The notes beneath the pieces are model-generated. The model worked only from the letters and a program-made list of their open reading frames with translations. It had not been told where the DNA came from and ran no database searches. From positions 62,001-126,000 of the forward strand of contig JAEPRB010000109.1 of assembly GCA_016758965.1 (NCBI GenBank): a DNA stretch of 64,000 nt, written 5' to 3'. This DNA comes from Circinella minor (Eukaryota; Mucoromycota; Mucoromycetes; Mucorales; Lichtheimiaceae). Positions within the stretch are counted from its first letter, which is position 1. Each line of letters begins with the position of its first letter. Shown in pieces: positions 40,866 to 54,272 of this stretch. The position numbers and the translations under genes are program-made.

Positions 40866-43800
40866 TTAGTTGAAGAATTTATCAAGTGATTCGCCCAAGT
40901 GCAATTCAATCTGTGCATTGACTTGTTGTACAAGTTTCTCCACACGACGATCATCATCTATTATTATTAAAGATAATTGAGTAACGTTATAGGAAAAAAA
41001 AGATTATGATATTCTCAAAAAAAAATATAACTTACCCTCCATAAGTTCCGCAAGGAATGAAATACTCTCAGCCAAAAACAAGAGCCACTCTTCACCCATA
41101 CGAACATAGAACTCTTCCAAACACTTGAGCGCAGCCAAACGAATTTCCGGTACATCTTCTCTTGTCTTCATCAACACCTTGTAATTCATAGGCTTCCAAA
41201 GAGTATCGTTTGCGGCCGTTTGAGCCATTTGTCCCAAAAGTGGGACCAAATAAGTCGACATACGGTTCAAATACTGATCTGGTGTTTCGCTTTCACCCAT
41301 CACCATCATTTGATCCACAACAGGGTCCAAGATTTTGTCAAGCTTGCTTGCATTCCACAAGTTATCGTTATCATATTGAAATGATTTGCGTAAGGCCAAC
41401 ATGATGTAGTTCCACAATGTATTGGGTACCGATTCGCCAGAGACATATTGTTCCAAACGACCAATGACATCATCAATGACATAACCAAAGTAGGGAGTGA
41501 CAATAGACTTCAAACGGTCAAACAAAGAGTCCAATAACTTGTAAAAGAACAACACACGTTTCTCAATATCTTCGTTTTGCCCTTCCTCTTCTTCTTTATT
41601 ACCGTCGGCAGCTAGTTCAACGGTAGCCCAATCCACAATCTTGAGATAAAGTGGTTTGAAAAGAGTTTCATTGAGCTTCATTACTAAGTCCAAGAATACG
41701 TTGATCATAGCGCTTTCCAATCCATCGATTTCGAGATTATCGAACTTGTCCTTATAGGTACGACGAATGTCAAATGCCAACAAAAAGAATTTAAAAATTT
41801 GCTTATAGTGAGACACCATCACGTCGTTGTTCATGGTTTGTACGGTATCAGAAATCATTGATATAACAGCCAATGCCGACTATGAAAAATAATAGATCAA
41901 ATACCATGAATTAGTAAGTATTCCTTTATCATCATCATAATCATCATTATAATAATAAAATATGCCACTTTTTTTTTACCTTTTTGCCTTGACCCATGGC
42001 AAATTCATAGCATGCGAATACTGGATTGAGAAGGACACGTGGAGGAACCTTGATAGCCATTGTCGATAAAACTTCAGTAGCCTTGTTCTCAACCAAGACC
42101 ATTTGAGGATCCTCGTTATCATGTTCATAGATAGCCGAAGCAAGCAACGCAGTAAGCATCTTGGAAATATAAGGACTCATAAAGTGAGGTAATTCAGCAA
42201 CAATTGTTTCCAAACAACCAACAATGGCAAGTCGAAGCATAATACTTGGGTTTTCTCCCTTGACGTTGTTTGAAAGTAATTCCACAATAATTGGCATAAA
42301 CTTTGGAAGATGAGGGATAGATCTTGGGCCGGTTGCTTGACTATATGTTATTATCCAAGTTAGTAAGAATACAAATATATATATAATAGGCTACAACTAT
42401 ATTACTACTTACCAAATAACAGCCAGACAAGACAAACTAGAGATCTTAACTTGAATATTGGGCAACTGCAAACATTCCGATCCCAATATAATAGGGAGAC
42501 CATCCACAAATGGTGCAGGATATACATTTCCAGAGAATCGGGCCAATGCTGAGATACAAAGCAATGCACTTTGTTTGTTGATAGCACCATCTTCTTCACT
42601 ACTGCCCAAACGGCCTTCGTTTTCAATCACGGCGTAAAATTCCTTGGTCATGCCGACAAGCAATTCTTCCTCTTCGCTCGAAATATTTTGCTCAAAGATT
42701 GCTACACGCTCATTGAATAAGTTCATAGCTTTACGTCGAACCAAAACATCTGAATGTTTAAGCAAGTGTGAGATAACATCCACAAAGGTATGTAATGATA
42801 AAAGACCATTGACACGATCTAGAACATCATAAACAACCTTAATGGTACCACGCCAAAACTTGACGATACCAGGTTTAGCACCTTGTGAAACGGCATAACG
42901 TTCGCGATATTCACCAAAGTATGAAAGGATCTTGAGAAGTAACTCGGTAGTCTTGAGGTATCTAGGTTGCATCTTTTCTTCAAAATCTTGATCGGCATTC
43001 ATACCCTCAATGATCTTTGCAAGGAAGGTTCTAGAAACGAGCAATTGATCGATGTAGTTGAGCACAATAACCTTGTAACGACGAAGATCTTTGGCACTGT
43101 GTTCACTCAAATCAAATACAGTGGTCCCAGTAACGCTCATGTCAACATCGTGCTTATTATTATCTTCTTGAACTGGCTTGTCGTTAGGTAAGACATGCAA
43201 GTCATTAAGTAATGAATAAACAGCATTGATTTGGGTTTCAGGCTTGAATTGTTGACTGATAGCCTTGCAGAATTCGGCGAGTGATTCAGATTCATCTTCC
43301 TTGGAGAATTTGACTGCATATTTTTCAAGCAACAATGAAATAATAGCGTATAAAAATTCATCTTCGCCCAATGTACGGATAAGTACAGTAAACAATGGCA
43401 AACGACGATGTTTAGGAATATGAATAAGAGCGTCGACAAACACCTTGATAATAGGTTTAATTTGGAGAGTGATGGCAGCTTGGCTTTCATATTCGCGCCG
43501 GCTGGATTCTACCAAAGGTGGAATAATCTTTTCGAGTGTTTGATGAATAACTTGGAAGCTGTAGTTATCGTCTTGGCGAAGTACATTGGCGCCCATGAAT
43601 GTAAAGACGGTCATGATATTATGCAAGACAATCTCGGGGTAAATCGAAGCAATGGTTGCCATAAGCAAAAGTGCTTGGTTATGGGTTTGTGGGTTGCTGG
43701 TGGTACGAATGCATTGGACAACAGAATCAACACGAAGAGTTGACTCTTCAAGGGATTCTTTATGATCTTCAGCAGCACGAATAATGCGTGTAAGAGCAGA

Positions 43801-46800
43801 CATAATCAATTGGCTGATATATTCCAAGGAAACTGGTGCATCACGTAATTCAGCGTTGATCATCGCGGCAAGTGTATCAAAGAGTCGTTTGACAAGCAAT
43901 ACATCCTTTTCGACAACTGTTGACTCGAGTAGTTCGAGAACTGTGACCAATTCATACAGATCAACCTTTGGTTGTGCTTTCTCTCTAATAAAGAGAAGTA
44001 AAAAAAAATCAGTCCGGGTTAGTTTCTTTGGTACAACGCTGAAATAATGGTTTCTAGAATACAGAAAACAGTTCAACTTACTTTCTGGCACGTTTAGTAG
44101 TCTCAGTATTTACAATGGTTTGATTCAGTCCAGTAACGACAGAAGCCAAGAATTCATCATAAAGTTTGACAGGAATGCGAATTTGGTTTAACACCTTTTT
44201 GGCCAAATGAACATCGTGCTGTTCAGCATTCGTAGCTATATCAATAAGAACATTGAAAATTTCACGTTGTTGATTTTCCTTTGCGCTTTGGAAAAATTCA
44301 GCTGAAATCTGTTTAAGAGCGAAACGGCGTGTAGACATTTTCCAACCCTCATCGTCCTCGTCGGCCAAAGTATTACAGCTCTGCAACAATTGGATGAACA
44401 AGGGAAATGACTTGTCGCTAACTTTACCAAACTGTGCCGCATTTTCGGGTAAGTAGCATCGAACAAGAAGACCCATAAGTGTTGAATTCTTGACTTTGGC
44501 TTCCAATAAGGGAAGTACTGCTTGTAGTTTCTGGGGAACATGAATATCGTCCAGTAAGTCAAGTAGAGCCACTTGAATATGAGTGGATGGAGATGCTTTA
44601 ATATGATCAAGTAGCAATTTGAGTACATTAGCTCCTTGAGTTTTGATTTGCTTGTCCTTGGATGCCTCACTTGCATCAAAAAAGTTGCCAATAAGCTTGA
44701 GAACACATCCATGATCTTCTGTAAGTTCGTGACTTCGGGTAGAGAGAACATCAATAAAATTGGCAATGTATTGCGTACGGATATCTTTGATTATAATATC
44801 GGATCGTGCATAAATAGTACTGGCACTTAATACAGACAAAGCAGCAGATTTCTTGGTATCGTTAGTTTGAGCCTTGTCGTTCTTCTTAATCAAACCATGA
44901 CGAACATAAAGGCGACGTAATTGGCGCAAACATTGAGTGGCACATACGCGAATTTGCTGCTCGGTATCGTGAAGTGGCACAAGCAAAGAAGGGATGATGT
45001 GCTGAAGATCATTGTCACCATCGACATATTGGCTCATAAGCGATGTTACAATTTGTAATGATCGTGCACGTACAGCTGTGGAATAACCTAATAAATGCAT
45101 CATAATAATTTTAATATGTCAATTTTATTTCTTCCTTCTGTCATAATCGTGTTGTTTGCTCAATCCACAAATTGTTTTCCCCTCCCCAGAAAAAAAAACC
45201 TTACCTTGATCAATCCAGATACTCATCAAGAAAGCAAAAACACCTTCCTTCAGATGTCTTGCTACCAAAGCAGCCAACATAGGTTCAAAGCAGCCAAGAG
45301 TAGGTCCACCAACAAATGTACCAAACAACTTCTTTAAAAGTTCAGCATATTGTTGTTGATCTTTGACATTATACCAATCCACACTTGTAGGTTGAGCTTG
45401 TAATGAAGCCACAGTAACTGAGAAAGTATACTGAATCAAATTGGTCATTGTGGACTTGGGCAAATCGTGAACCATTCGAAGCATATCAAAAGTCATGTCA
45501 GGCAAATTGCCATCAACTGTGTATTGGTCGGTGGGTAATTGAGTTTGATATATGGCAAGCTTTTCATCCTTAGTCATGGAATCCAAAATAGCATTGATGA
45601 CAAGTGTAAAGTTGAATGTATTCGATTGCTGTTTCTTCATAGCTTTCGTGATGATCAACAAAGAAACAATTTTTTCTGGGATTGTCCCGCCATGAATCAT
45701 TTGGGTCCAAAAGTCCAAAATAACCACATGATTGCCCTTTGTGGTAGAAAGGTTGGTAGCTTCTTTCTCGATAAACGACTTGCTGATGACATTGTTGCCT
45801 TTACCTGCCGATTGCACAATTTCGCGCACATGTTCCAAAAAGCTACCAAGGATGGATTTTTTGTCGAGATGAATTTGCTTCACTTGTTTGATAAGTTCCT
45901 TGACAATATTTGCAGGTGCAGCAAATACAAAAACAGCCAAGACACGGGCTACATCAGATAACGATTCGGGGTATTGCTTGCTAAAGTCACCCAAAAGGAA
46001 CTTAAAGACAGGAACAGCTTCTTTACGGAATGCACCACGTTCTTGAAGTAGCTGGGATAAAGCTGCAAGAATCTTTTGACCAGGGACAAACTTAAGTAAA
46101 TGTCCAGGAATATCACATACAGCATAGGAGAGAAGCTCATTAAAGCTATCCAGACATCTCAACAAAGAAGATTCAATAATTTCTGGATTCTGCAATCGGA
46201 AACAAAAAGAAATTGTAAAATAATCACTGTTAATTAAAAAAAATCTACTTCACATATTTAATCCAAACATATATATATATCATACCTTGACCAAAGGACT
46301 ATCTTCATCCTTAATAACATTGACAAGTCTTCTCATCGCTAGCAAACGTGTCGAAGCGGCAGGACTGTTCAAGCTGAGATACAATGTTGTGTTTGCTTCT
46401 TGTACAATTTCATGTCCTGTACCTTTGAAACCAGCAGCAGAAAATTCATAAAGAGCCTTAGATTGGTCAGCATCATCTTTGACGTTCTTGATCTGTTCTT
46501 CTAAGACCATATCCAAATCTTCGATATAGCGTTGTGACAAGGTAACAAGAAGAGGACGGAACGCATCGATATAATTTTTATTAGTAGATTCTTGAAGGTA
46601 ACCCTTGATGGCACAGCTAGAAAGCAAGCGAATATTTTCGTGCGACAATAAGCCATCCATTGCCAATGAATTTAATAACTCAGCCTTTTCTGTCGACTTG
46701 GGAACAGATCTGCAAAATTCGCTCATGGTAAGTGACATGAAACGATCAGTGGCATATTTTTGTGCAATTTCACGGAAACAGGATTCGAAAGCTGGTGCCT

Positions 46801-47943
46801 TAAAGACACGTTTAATCGCCTTATGGCTGAATCCTTGGAAACTTTGTTGTGATTGAGCGAGATGAACGATAGTAAGCAAACAGTGACCGAATAAAGCTTC
46901 ATTATGATTCAAAATCATTTTATTGGTGATGGTGAGAAGAGCATCTTGGCTGAGTGCTTCACGAGTAGATAATTGAGAGACGACCATATATGCGGCAATT
47001 TGGAGTTCCGGGTTTTCACGACGAGTCAATGAGTCAATTAGATAGGGTAACAAGGCAACCATGGTATCATCCGTCACTCTGTTAATGGCATTGACGAAGT
47101 CGGTCAATGTTGCTGCAAAGAATGAGTATAATATTTGGAACGGTACGGGTGTATCAATTACTGTTTTGCATACAAAACTAAGAATACGTCGACTCTTCTT
47201 CATTGCCTTAACCAACATAGATCGATCCAATGGAATATTGCTCTTCTTTACTGGTAAAAGGAAAGACCAAGAAGTGTTTTCCCTAAATGATATCAAATTA
47301 ATTATCAAATCAATTTTCTTTTCTATACGCCTTTTCCATAATATATATCTCTAGAATAGGTATACACTTACTGAATCTGAAGCAATGATACCATTCGAAC
47401 GAATGATTTGGTTTCATGATAAGGTAAGATACAAGCAAGTACCGCTTCAACATTAAAATCTTGAACACGGAAACGACGAATTAACCATTCAATTGTTTTT
47501 CCGGCAGGTTTTAATAAAAAGTAAGGTGATAATTGATGTAAAAACGCAGCAATACTTTTATCTAATTTGGCATTATCTTCAGCAGTCTATTATACATATA
47601 AAATCCAGCCTTTTGTAAGTTTACTACCTTCTGACGATTCGAAATAAAAATAAATCATATGGTAAATCTTATTTTTTTAAATTCCATTTCTTACCTGAAG
47701 AACACGATCATAACCTTTCATTTTCTCAGAAAACAAAGTTTTTTGAAAAGATCCAAACTTGCTATCAATGATTACAAGCTCCATAATACCATTCAACGCA
47801 ATCGAATAGATCGTTTCAAGATCTTGATCAGCAGCCTCTCTCGAAGTAAATAAGAACGAAGCTTTATGTCTTCTTGTTCCTTCTGTAACATTGCGTAAAT
47901 CGGCGGTACCGATCCGCTTCAGTTGATCTTGCAAGGAAGTCAT
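40866..47943 (-). CDS. UTP10: U3 snoRNP/small-subunit processome HEAT-repeat protein UTP10 (HEATR1)
   Basis: A nucleolar scaffold of the t-UTP/UTP-A subcomplex, needed for pre-18S rRNA processing and rDNA transcription. Nine exons: 47695-47943, 47372-47586, 46286-47282, 45205-46189, 44082-45087, 42413-43984, 41980-42340, 41036-41879 and 40866-40957, coding 2106 residues (human HEATR1 2144, yeast Utp10 1769). The N-terminus MTSLQDQLKRI with DLETIYSIALNGIMEL, and the block SIAAFLHQLSPYFLLKPAGK followed by TIEWLIRRFRVQDFN, are diagnostic. The rest is a series of helical HEAT-like repeats. The C-terminal domain (DIRRTYKDKFDNLE; EFYVRMGEEWLLFLAESISF) matches the BP28CT-type ending, finishing GESLDKFFN. 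Exons are much longer than in neighbouring genes. Large open frames on the opposite strand are shadows. Confidence 0.95.
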
Positions 47944-49244
47944 TGAGAAAGAAAAAAAAACTGTCCCGAAGAATCACAGTTAGAAAGAAAAATGCAAAAA
48001 AAAAAATTCTTTGGTGAGTTTATTGCGGAGTTTTTGATTGGGTATACTTTTTTGTATTTTTGTATGGTAGGAAAGGTTTCAAAGAAGCAGCATGTATATT
48101 GAGCATCCTCATCTGAAGTCCTTCATTATGTGAATATAATATTTTTGAATAAATTAAATGCAATAAACACACTATCATGATTGCTTAAGAAATTGTTTGT
48201 ATCAAGCATAGCAGTAAAATCGCTTGTACTTAGATACGAAATAAATAGTTTCATAGCAACAGTTACACACTAGTAACCACTTTATTAAAGTAGAATGGAA
48301 TTACCATACACTTATTGAATATTTCTATTTAAACCATGCAGAAAAACTAAATAATTAAATATGAAATATGAAGATACTTTTTCTCCTTGTTCGTGTGCTG
48401 TACGACAGTAAAAATTACGTAAATCTTGGTCGTTGCTGTTTAAATAATGCTCTTCTTTCGGCTCTAATCTCACATATTTACTAAGCTGCTACTCACTTAA
48501 TATAATATACGCAATAATATATAGATATTTTATGTACTTAGTACTCGTGAAAATACTAGGATGCATAATTCTATTCTCAATTAATTTTTTTAGCAACCAT
48601 CACCTTCTTTGGTGATTAGATGGTAATTGGTTTCACAAACAGTTTGTCATATAATCGTTACACACTTTCATTCTGACTAACAGCGAAACATACCAGATTT
48701 CAATGTACCCATAATATTCAATTCTTTGTTTATTGTCTAAAATTGACAACTATCGTATCCAGCTCTGAAAGCAGTATAAAAATACAATGAGGGACGCAAT
48801 AGTATATTATTTAGATAGTTGCTAACCCCCTCATTTGAATATAGAGTTAATAAATATTGTAAGAGGTCTTTTTTTGTCCCCTCACTTGACCAATTCCACG
48901 AGATCAAATATATATAAAAAAAAGTACATAACATCAAAGTGTGAATTACCAATGAAATATATTTTCAATTTGTTCCTCAGCTGCTCTGTTTATTAATTAT
49001 TTCTCCTCTATTGTATTACCTCAATAATTTTGTATTTTTTGATATAAATTATGCAAACCGCACCTGAGTTTTTTTTAATGAGTGGGTGTTATTTTTAGTT
49101 AAACCCATAGTTATTAGATAAATATAAAGGCGTCCTGTCTGGAGTTTTTTCATACTCAGTTGCGTAAGAAAAAGAAGAAAAAAGCCTGCTGTAAAATTGC
49201 TTGTAGAAAAAGAGAACAAGTTTCTTCCACACATTTATAAGTAC
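47944..49244. other. Shared upstream region of UTP10 (-) and the chitin-synthase-like gene (+)
   Basis: 1.3 kb of AT-rich sequence with no supportable gene. An unrecognised first exon of the chitin-synthase-like gene could lie in its right part. Confidence 0.45.
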
Positions 49245-52200
49245 ATGCGCACACTTACTTGTCGTCGCATTGCTTGGGTATTACTATCCCGTATATGTAC
49301 AATAATCTTTCCAGATTTTGTTTTAAGATATTTAATAGGATTAAACAGCTCAGGTAATTTATTTTTAAATAGTTTTTTTTTTCTATATCTAACAAAAACG
49401 TTCTTTTTACACAAGCCCTTCCAAAAAAAAAAAAAAAAAGTAACGCTCATTTCTATTTGTATATATAACAACTAATATAATATAAAATTCGTTCAATTAA
49501 TAGCGGCCCGTCAAGCATGGCGTGAAAAAGTTACAACATGTTTTTTATTCATTGCACTCGTCGGTCTCTTTTTATTTTGGATCGAATATATTTCAACACT
49601 CTTTTGCGATACAGAAGACCTTGTACCACAAGCTGATGTTTTTAAAAACGATTCGAAATATGCAGCAATAAACGGTCGAGCAGTTGAATGGGGAAAATAT
49701 GATGATTCTTCGCAAATAGCAAAAGAAATTTCTCAGTACAATGGACTCGATGTTTCACCTATGTTTCCAACATTTCTAATGTTGGATCGAAATGGAATGG
49801 ACACATATAGAAATCCACATTTGCAACGGTGTATTTCGGGTGGAACCACAGACCGCTCAGCAGAAGCAGACAAATGGTTAACATATAAGCTTGCAAACGA
49901 TAGTGGATATGAATTCAATGGCAACGAACGGACGTGTCCATATCCTAATAATACTTCTCTTTCTGGCGCACCCTGTTACTCTTTTTCTTTTGATGGGTTA
50001 CCATTCAAGGGAGGTAAGTACACACACACACACATACACACACACGTAATATAACCCCCTTGTTGCTGGGGGTGATTTATTTTATTTTTATCAAACAATA
50101 ATAATTTCTAAAATAAGACGAAAATAATGATGACGAATAGTAATTTGATTTCTAATTATATAATTTCATCTTTCTATAGACGTCGTTTACAAAATGGACG
50201 ACATTTCGAATTTTACAACACTTTCTTCACCAGAGACGCAAGGCAAAGCATATGTTGTATTAAATGGCAAAGTACTCGATGTCACAGCTTATTTGGAAAC
50301 AGCAACAGATGTCGTTGAAGTATCAGCAGGAGTTTATTCGCGTGCATTTGCACTCGATCGGATGTTCTTGCCACTCGAAGTCACCATGCTCCTTTTTATC
50401 AGTTTGGGGGAAGACATTAGCGATTATTTCGCCAGCAACGTTACAAGCCCCGATGTTTATGCACAATGTCTGGAAACACTCTTTTTTAAGGGTATTGTGG
50501 AAGACGTGGCACCAAGTGGATGTGCCAAAATCAACCCAGCATTATGGGCAACGATGGGTGTAGGTCTTTTATATTTCCTCCTCAAAATGCATTTGGCACA
50601 CCTCTGTCGTCTGCGTGTCATGCAGCGCTTTTTATTCTCGTCCACAGAGCTTTCCGCTGCATTGCGAAATAATAATTGGCCTCACACAATTCTCTTGGTT
50701 CCTTGTTATGCCGAACCAAGCAATATTATCAAGCAGACATTAGAATCATTGGCGAGGTCACATTATGACGATTCGAGAAAACTTTTATTATTTGTTTGCG
50801 ACGGATTAACAAAGGGCAAACAAGATTCTAAGGAAGTTCATTCATGCATATTGGAATTGCTAGGTTACAGTGGTACTGATGATCCTGCCTCACAACCTTA
50901 TATTTCTCTTGGCCAAAATCGAAAACGAGTCAATTATGCCAAAGTTTATTCGGGGTACTATGAAACTGGACGTAACCGTGTACCTTACCTGGTAGTTGTC
51001 AAAGTAGGTGCAGCACGAGAAGCATCGTTGGCGGATTGTGCACCAGGCAATCGTGGAAAACGAGACTCCATGGTGATTGTATTGGGATTCTTGGAAAGAT
51101 GCATGAATTTGGCTAGCAATAGAATGACGCCACTCGAATACGAGTTGTTTAATCAATGTTACAGTGTCCTTGGGATCAATCCACGAAATTTCAAGTATAT
51201 GTTAGTCACAGACGCAGATACACAAATTCAAGGCGACGTTGTACAGAAGATGGTCTCCAGATTGGAAAAAGATCGTAAGATGCTAGCGATAAGCGGACAC
51301 GCCCGACCTGCCAATCCAGAACAAAATATTACAACTATGCTTCAGATTTTTCCACTTTATCAAACTTTTTATTCAGGTCTTGCTTACGAGGCATTCCTTG
51401 GTACGGTAATTTCAATTAATGGTGGATTTGTAATGTATAAGTTATGGACCGAAAATGTACCGGACGAACAACCGAAACCAACAAAAATGTCCCGATGGCA
51501 GACATTTAAACGGATCAGCAGCGCATCGACATCCCAACAGACAATACGATCACATAGTAAATGGCCCAAAGTCAGCGACGAAATCAATCCTTCACAAGAC
51601 GACAGCGATATTCATAGCATGACAACGGGAGAAGAATCACGATTATCTTTGGCACCCAACGCTGGGATTCGGCCTTGTTGTATTCATCCAACAGTTCTTC
51701 GTGGGTTTGCAGCTCCACGACCAGGAACAATGCATATGCAAAATGTACTATTATTAGGTGAAGAGCAATATTTAGGTGCTGTTCTTTTACGATCTCACCC
51801 TCAACATCGACTTGCATTTGAACCAGAAGCAGTGGGTTATGTCACTTTACCAACCAACATATTCGCACTTCAAGCACTTCAGTCCCGTAACTTGCGAACG
51901 ACTTTCCACAACCAAATCGAAATGCATCGCATTGCTTGGGATGTGGGTATTGCCTGTTGGATTATTTCAGTCACCAAGCTTTTGGATATGATTTTTTCAA
52001 TGCCTATAATTATTTACTTGTACAGTGTTTATATTCGATTTTTCATGGATACGACTCATTTGGCTTATGAAATTATTGCTCTCAGTTTTGCTGCGCTGGT
52101 TGCTTTACACATGATCTACTTCCTTGTTCGGCGACAATTTAAGTATGTTATGTGGTTTATCTTTTATGGCTTACTTTCAGTACCTTTGTTTGCAATTTGG

Positions 52201-53781
52201 TTTCCACTTGTGGCTGTTTGGTGTAGCGACTATGCTCGACGGTGGTACGATGTATGGCCGACAGCCAATGGATGTCGTGGACGAATGCATGGTGTGGTGG
52301 ATGATGATAATGGGGATGATTTACACGACGATGATTGCTCCGAACAAAAACAATTAACGGATGATGAATTAGTGCCACGCATGCGACTTAATGAATTTGA
52401 TGTTTTGGAAGCTGAAAAAGCATATCAACGTGCCATGCAAGAAGCTGTTGCGCTCGATTCAAATTTCACTGGATTTACGGGCTTTGTCAGCGGTAGAGCA
52501 AGTATCCATTCTACTGATTCACGCCGGTCTGGCTCTTTTGTAGACCAAACGATATCGACTCCTCCCATTGCTCAACTTAGAAATAATGGACATCATAGCG
52601 TACGTGCTGGTAAGAGTAAAACAAGTGGATTTAAACCAGTAGCCTCAGTTGTAGATATGTATGGTACTGTCAGGCGACAGCGAGATCCATTTGAAGGCTC
52701 GTCACCGGCAACGAGTGTTCGGTCAGGTTCATTAGCGGATCCATTTGCATCGTCACTGGACAATCCATTTGATGATGGATATGCAGTCCCTAAGCAAGGA
52801 GAAGGTACATTACCACTATCGACATACACAGATGAGATGCATCGGACACTTCGACAACATCAACATGTTGGAAAACATAAACCAAGCCATTCACAATCCT
52901 CTTATTTCACTTATTCATCGTTCAATACCACCAGTCATGATGAGTACCCACCTTATTATCCTGCAGGTGCTCCTTCAGCTATTATTGATAACGGTGGTTT
53001 TGTAAGTAATACAAGTTCAAGCGCACCTACGCGATCAAGGTCTTACTCTGCAGAATCAACCATACCTACAGATCGTTGTTCCATCAATTCAACCACGTCT
53101 AATACTCTTTCTTTGGCAAGTTCGAATCTTAGTTTGGATCCAGAAGCGTCGTTGGAACGTTCTCGATACCCCTCCCATTATCATACAACAATTGGTGGTT
53201 CCGTGTCTAATAGCAAGAGTCCTACTGTCTTAGAGGAAGAAGAAGGAGGCGAAGAAGGACGAAGATCTGCTTTCCACAGTAAAGTTGGACTCAAGATTCC
53301 CGGTCATCCGGCAGGACTACGCGGTGTTGGTGGTTACGGAAATACTGTTGCTGCTGCTGGATCAGCTGCACCACCGTCATCTAGCTTTTCAAGCCGCGTG
53401 CGATCTACACGCAGGCGACGAGTACCTGCAGAACCCTCGTTGCATCACCGGGATACAAGCGATCCAAGTTATCGATCTACGGAATTATCAACATTGTCAA
53501 GGACAGTAGCAGCACCTATGGACAGCAATAATAGTGGTAGCAATAGTAACAACAGTAGCCATGACAACAATAATAGTGACTTGCAAGGGCCGATTGAGCA
53601 AGAAATCCGATCATACTTGGAAAGTGCAGATTTGGATTCAACTACACGTGCTCAAGTAAAGCAGCATTTATGCTCTACATTTGGAGACAAGATAGAGTGT
53701 GATGAAATTCTTCAGGAGTTTATTAATAAGAGTATTGAAGATATTACGTTACAACTTTTAACAAGACCTTCAGCACCTTGA
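49245..53781 (+). CDS. Division-II chitin-synthase-like membrane glycosyltransferase with altered catalytic motifs
   Basis: Chitin synthases polymerise GlcNAc from UDP-GlcNAc at the plasma membrane. Exons 49245-49353, 49504-50013 and 50180-53781 code 1406 residues. Order: two membrane segments with ARQAWREKVTTC (typical of class IV/V), a cytochrome-b5-like segment (AYVVLNGKVLDVTAYLE, about 230-246), a membrane helix near 330, and the GT2 domain. Present: LLVPCYAEP, PGNRGKRDSM and the DAD motif in LVTDADTQIQ (Asp551). Changed: the usual PGCFxMY is NGGFVMY, EDR(Y/F)L is EEQYL (734-738), and the product-binding QRRRW is QSRNL (774-778) at the normal 40-residue spacing. Several C-terminal membrane helices follow, then about 400 residues rich in Ser, Thr and His, and a DEK-C-like end (IEQEIRSYLESADL to about 1400). 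The start is the least certain point; an upstream exon may be missing. The replaced residues suggest a non-catalytic or altered-specificity member. Confidence 0.88.
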
Positions 53782-54272
53782 TCGACATACACAATCGCAT
53801 TATCATTATCAGTACCATCAATCATCATCACTCCATCAATTATTACTATTATTACTATTATTACTATTATTATTACCAAATAATCTTCCCCTTTTTACAC
53901 ACTCAGTCATCATAAGCAAACCGTTTATTATATACCTTTGTTGCTATCTTTCTTCCTCTTTAAACTGTATTGTTCTCCTCCCCATCATTCTCCGTTTCTT
54001 TCTCTCTTATATATAAATTCTTTCTGTAAATAATATTTTTGATGAAATGAACTGTATGTACACATTTTTTTTTCTAATAATAGAGATCATGCGACTGAGA
54101 TTTTATAAGCATATGCAAAATCTGTTGGTGAAATGCTTGTGCAACCTGATGGTTTTTACCTTGACATGTGAAATTATGATGCCACTCTTATTATTGATCT
54201 TCTCTTTTTATTCCCTCTCTCGTTTTCTCTTGTCTCCTTTTTCTAAAAAATAACCAGCTTTAATTTATACCA
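53782..54272. other. Intergenic region, nothing coding seen
   Basis: 3' flank of the chitin-synthase-like gene and upstream region of the TGL-like gene. An ATT-rich stretch lies at 53830-53880. A 68-codon frame at 54047-54250 is Leu/Phe/Ser-rich noise. Confidence 0.5.

Noticed and set aside
45539..45961. 140-codon plus-strand frame inside UTP10
   Set aside because: Antisense shadow of a long conserved exon; no family features of its own. The same holds for several other plus-strand frames between 42.6 and 47.4 kb.
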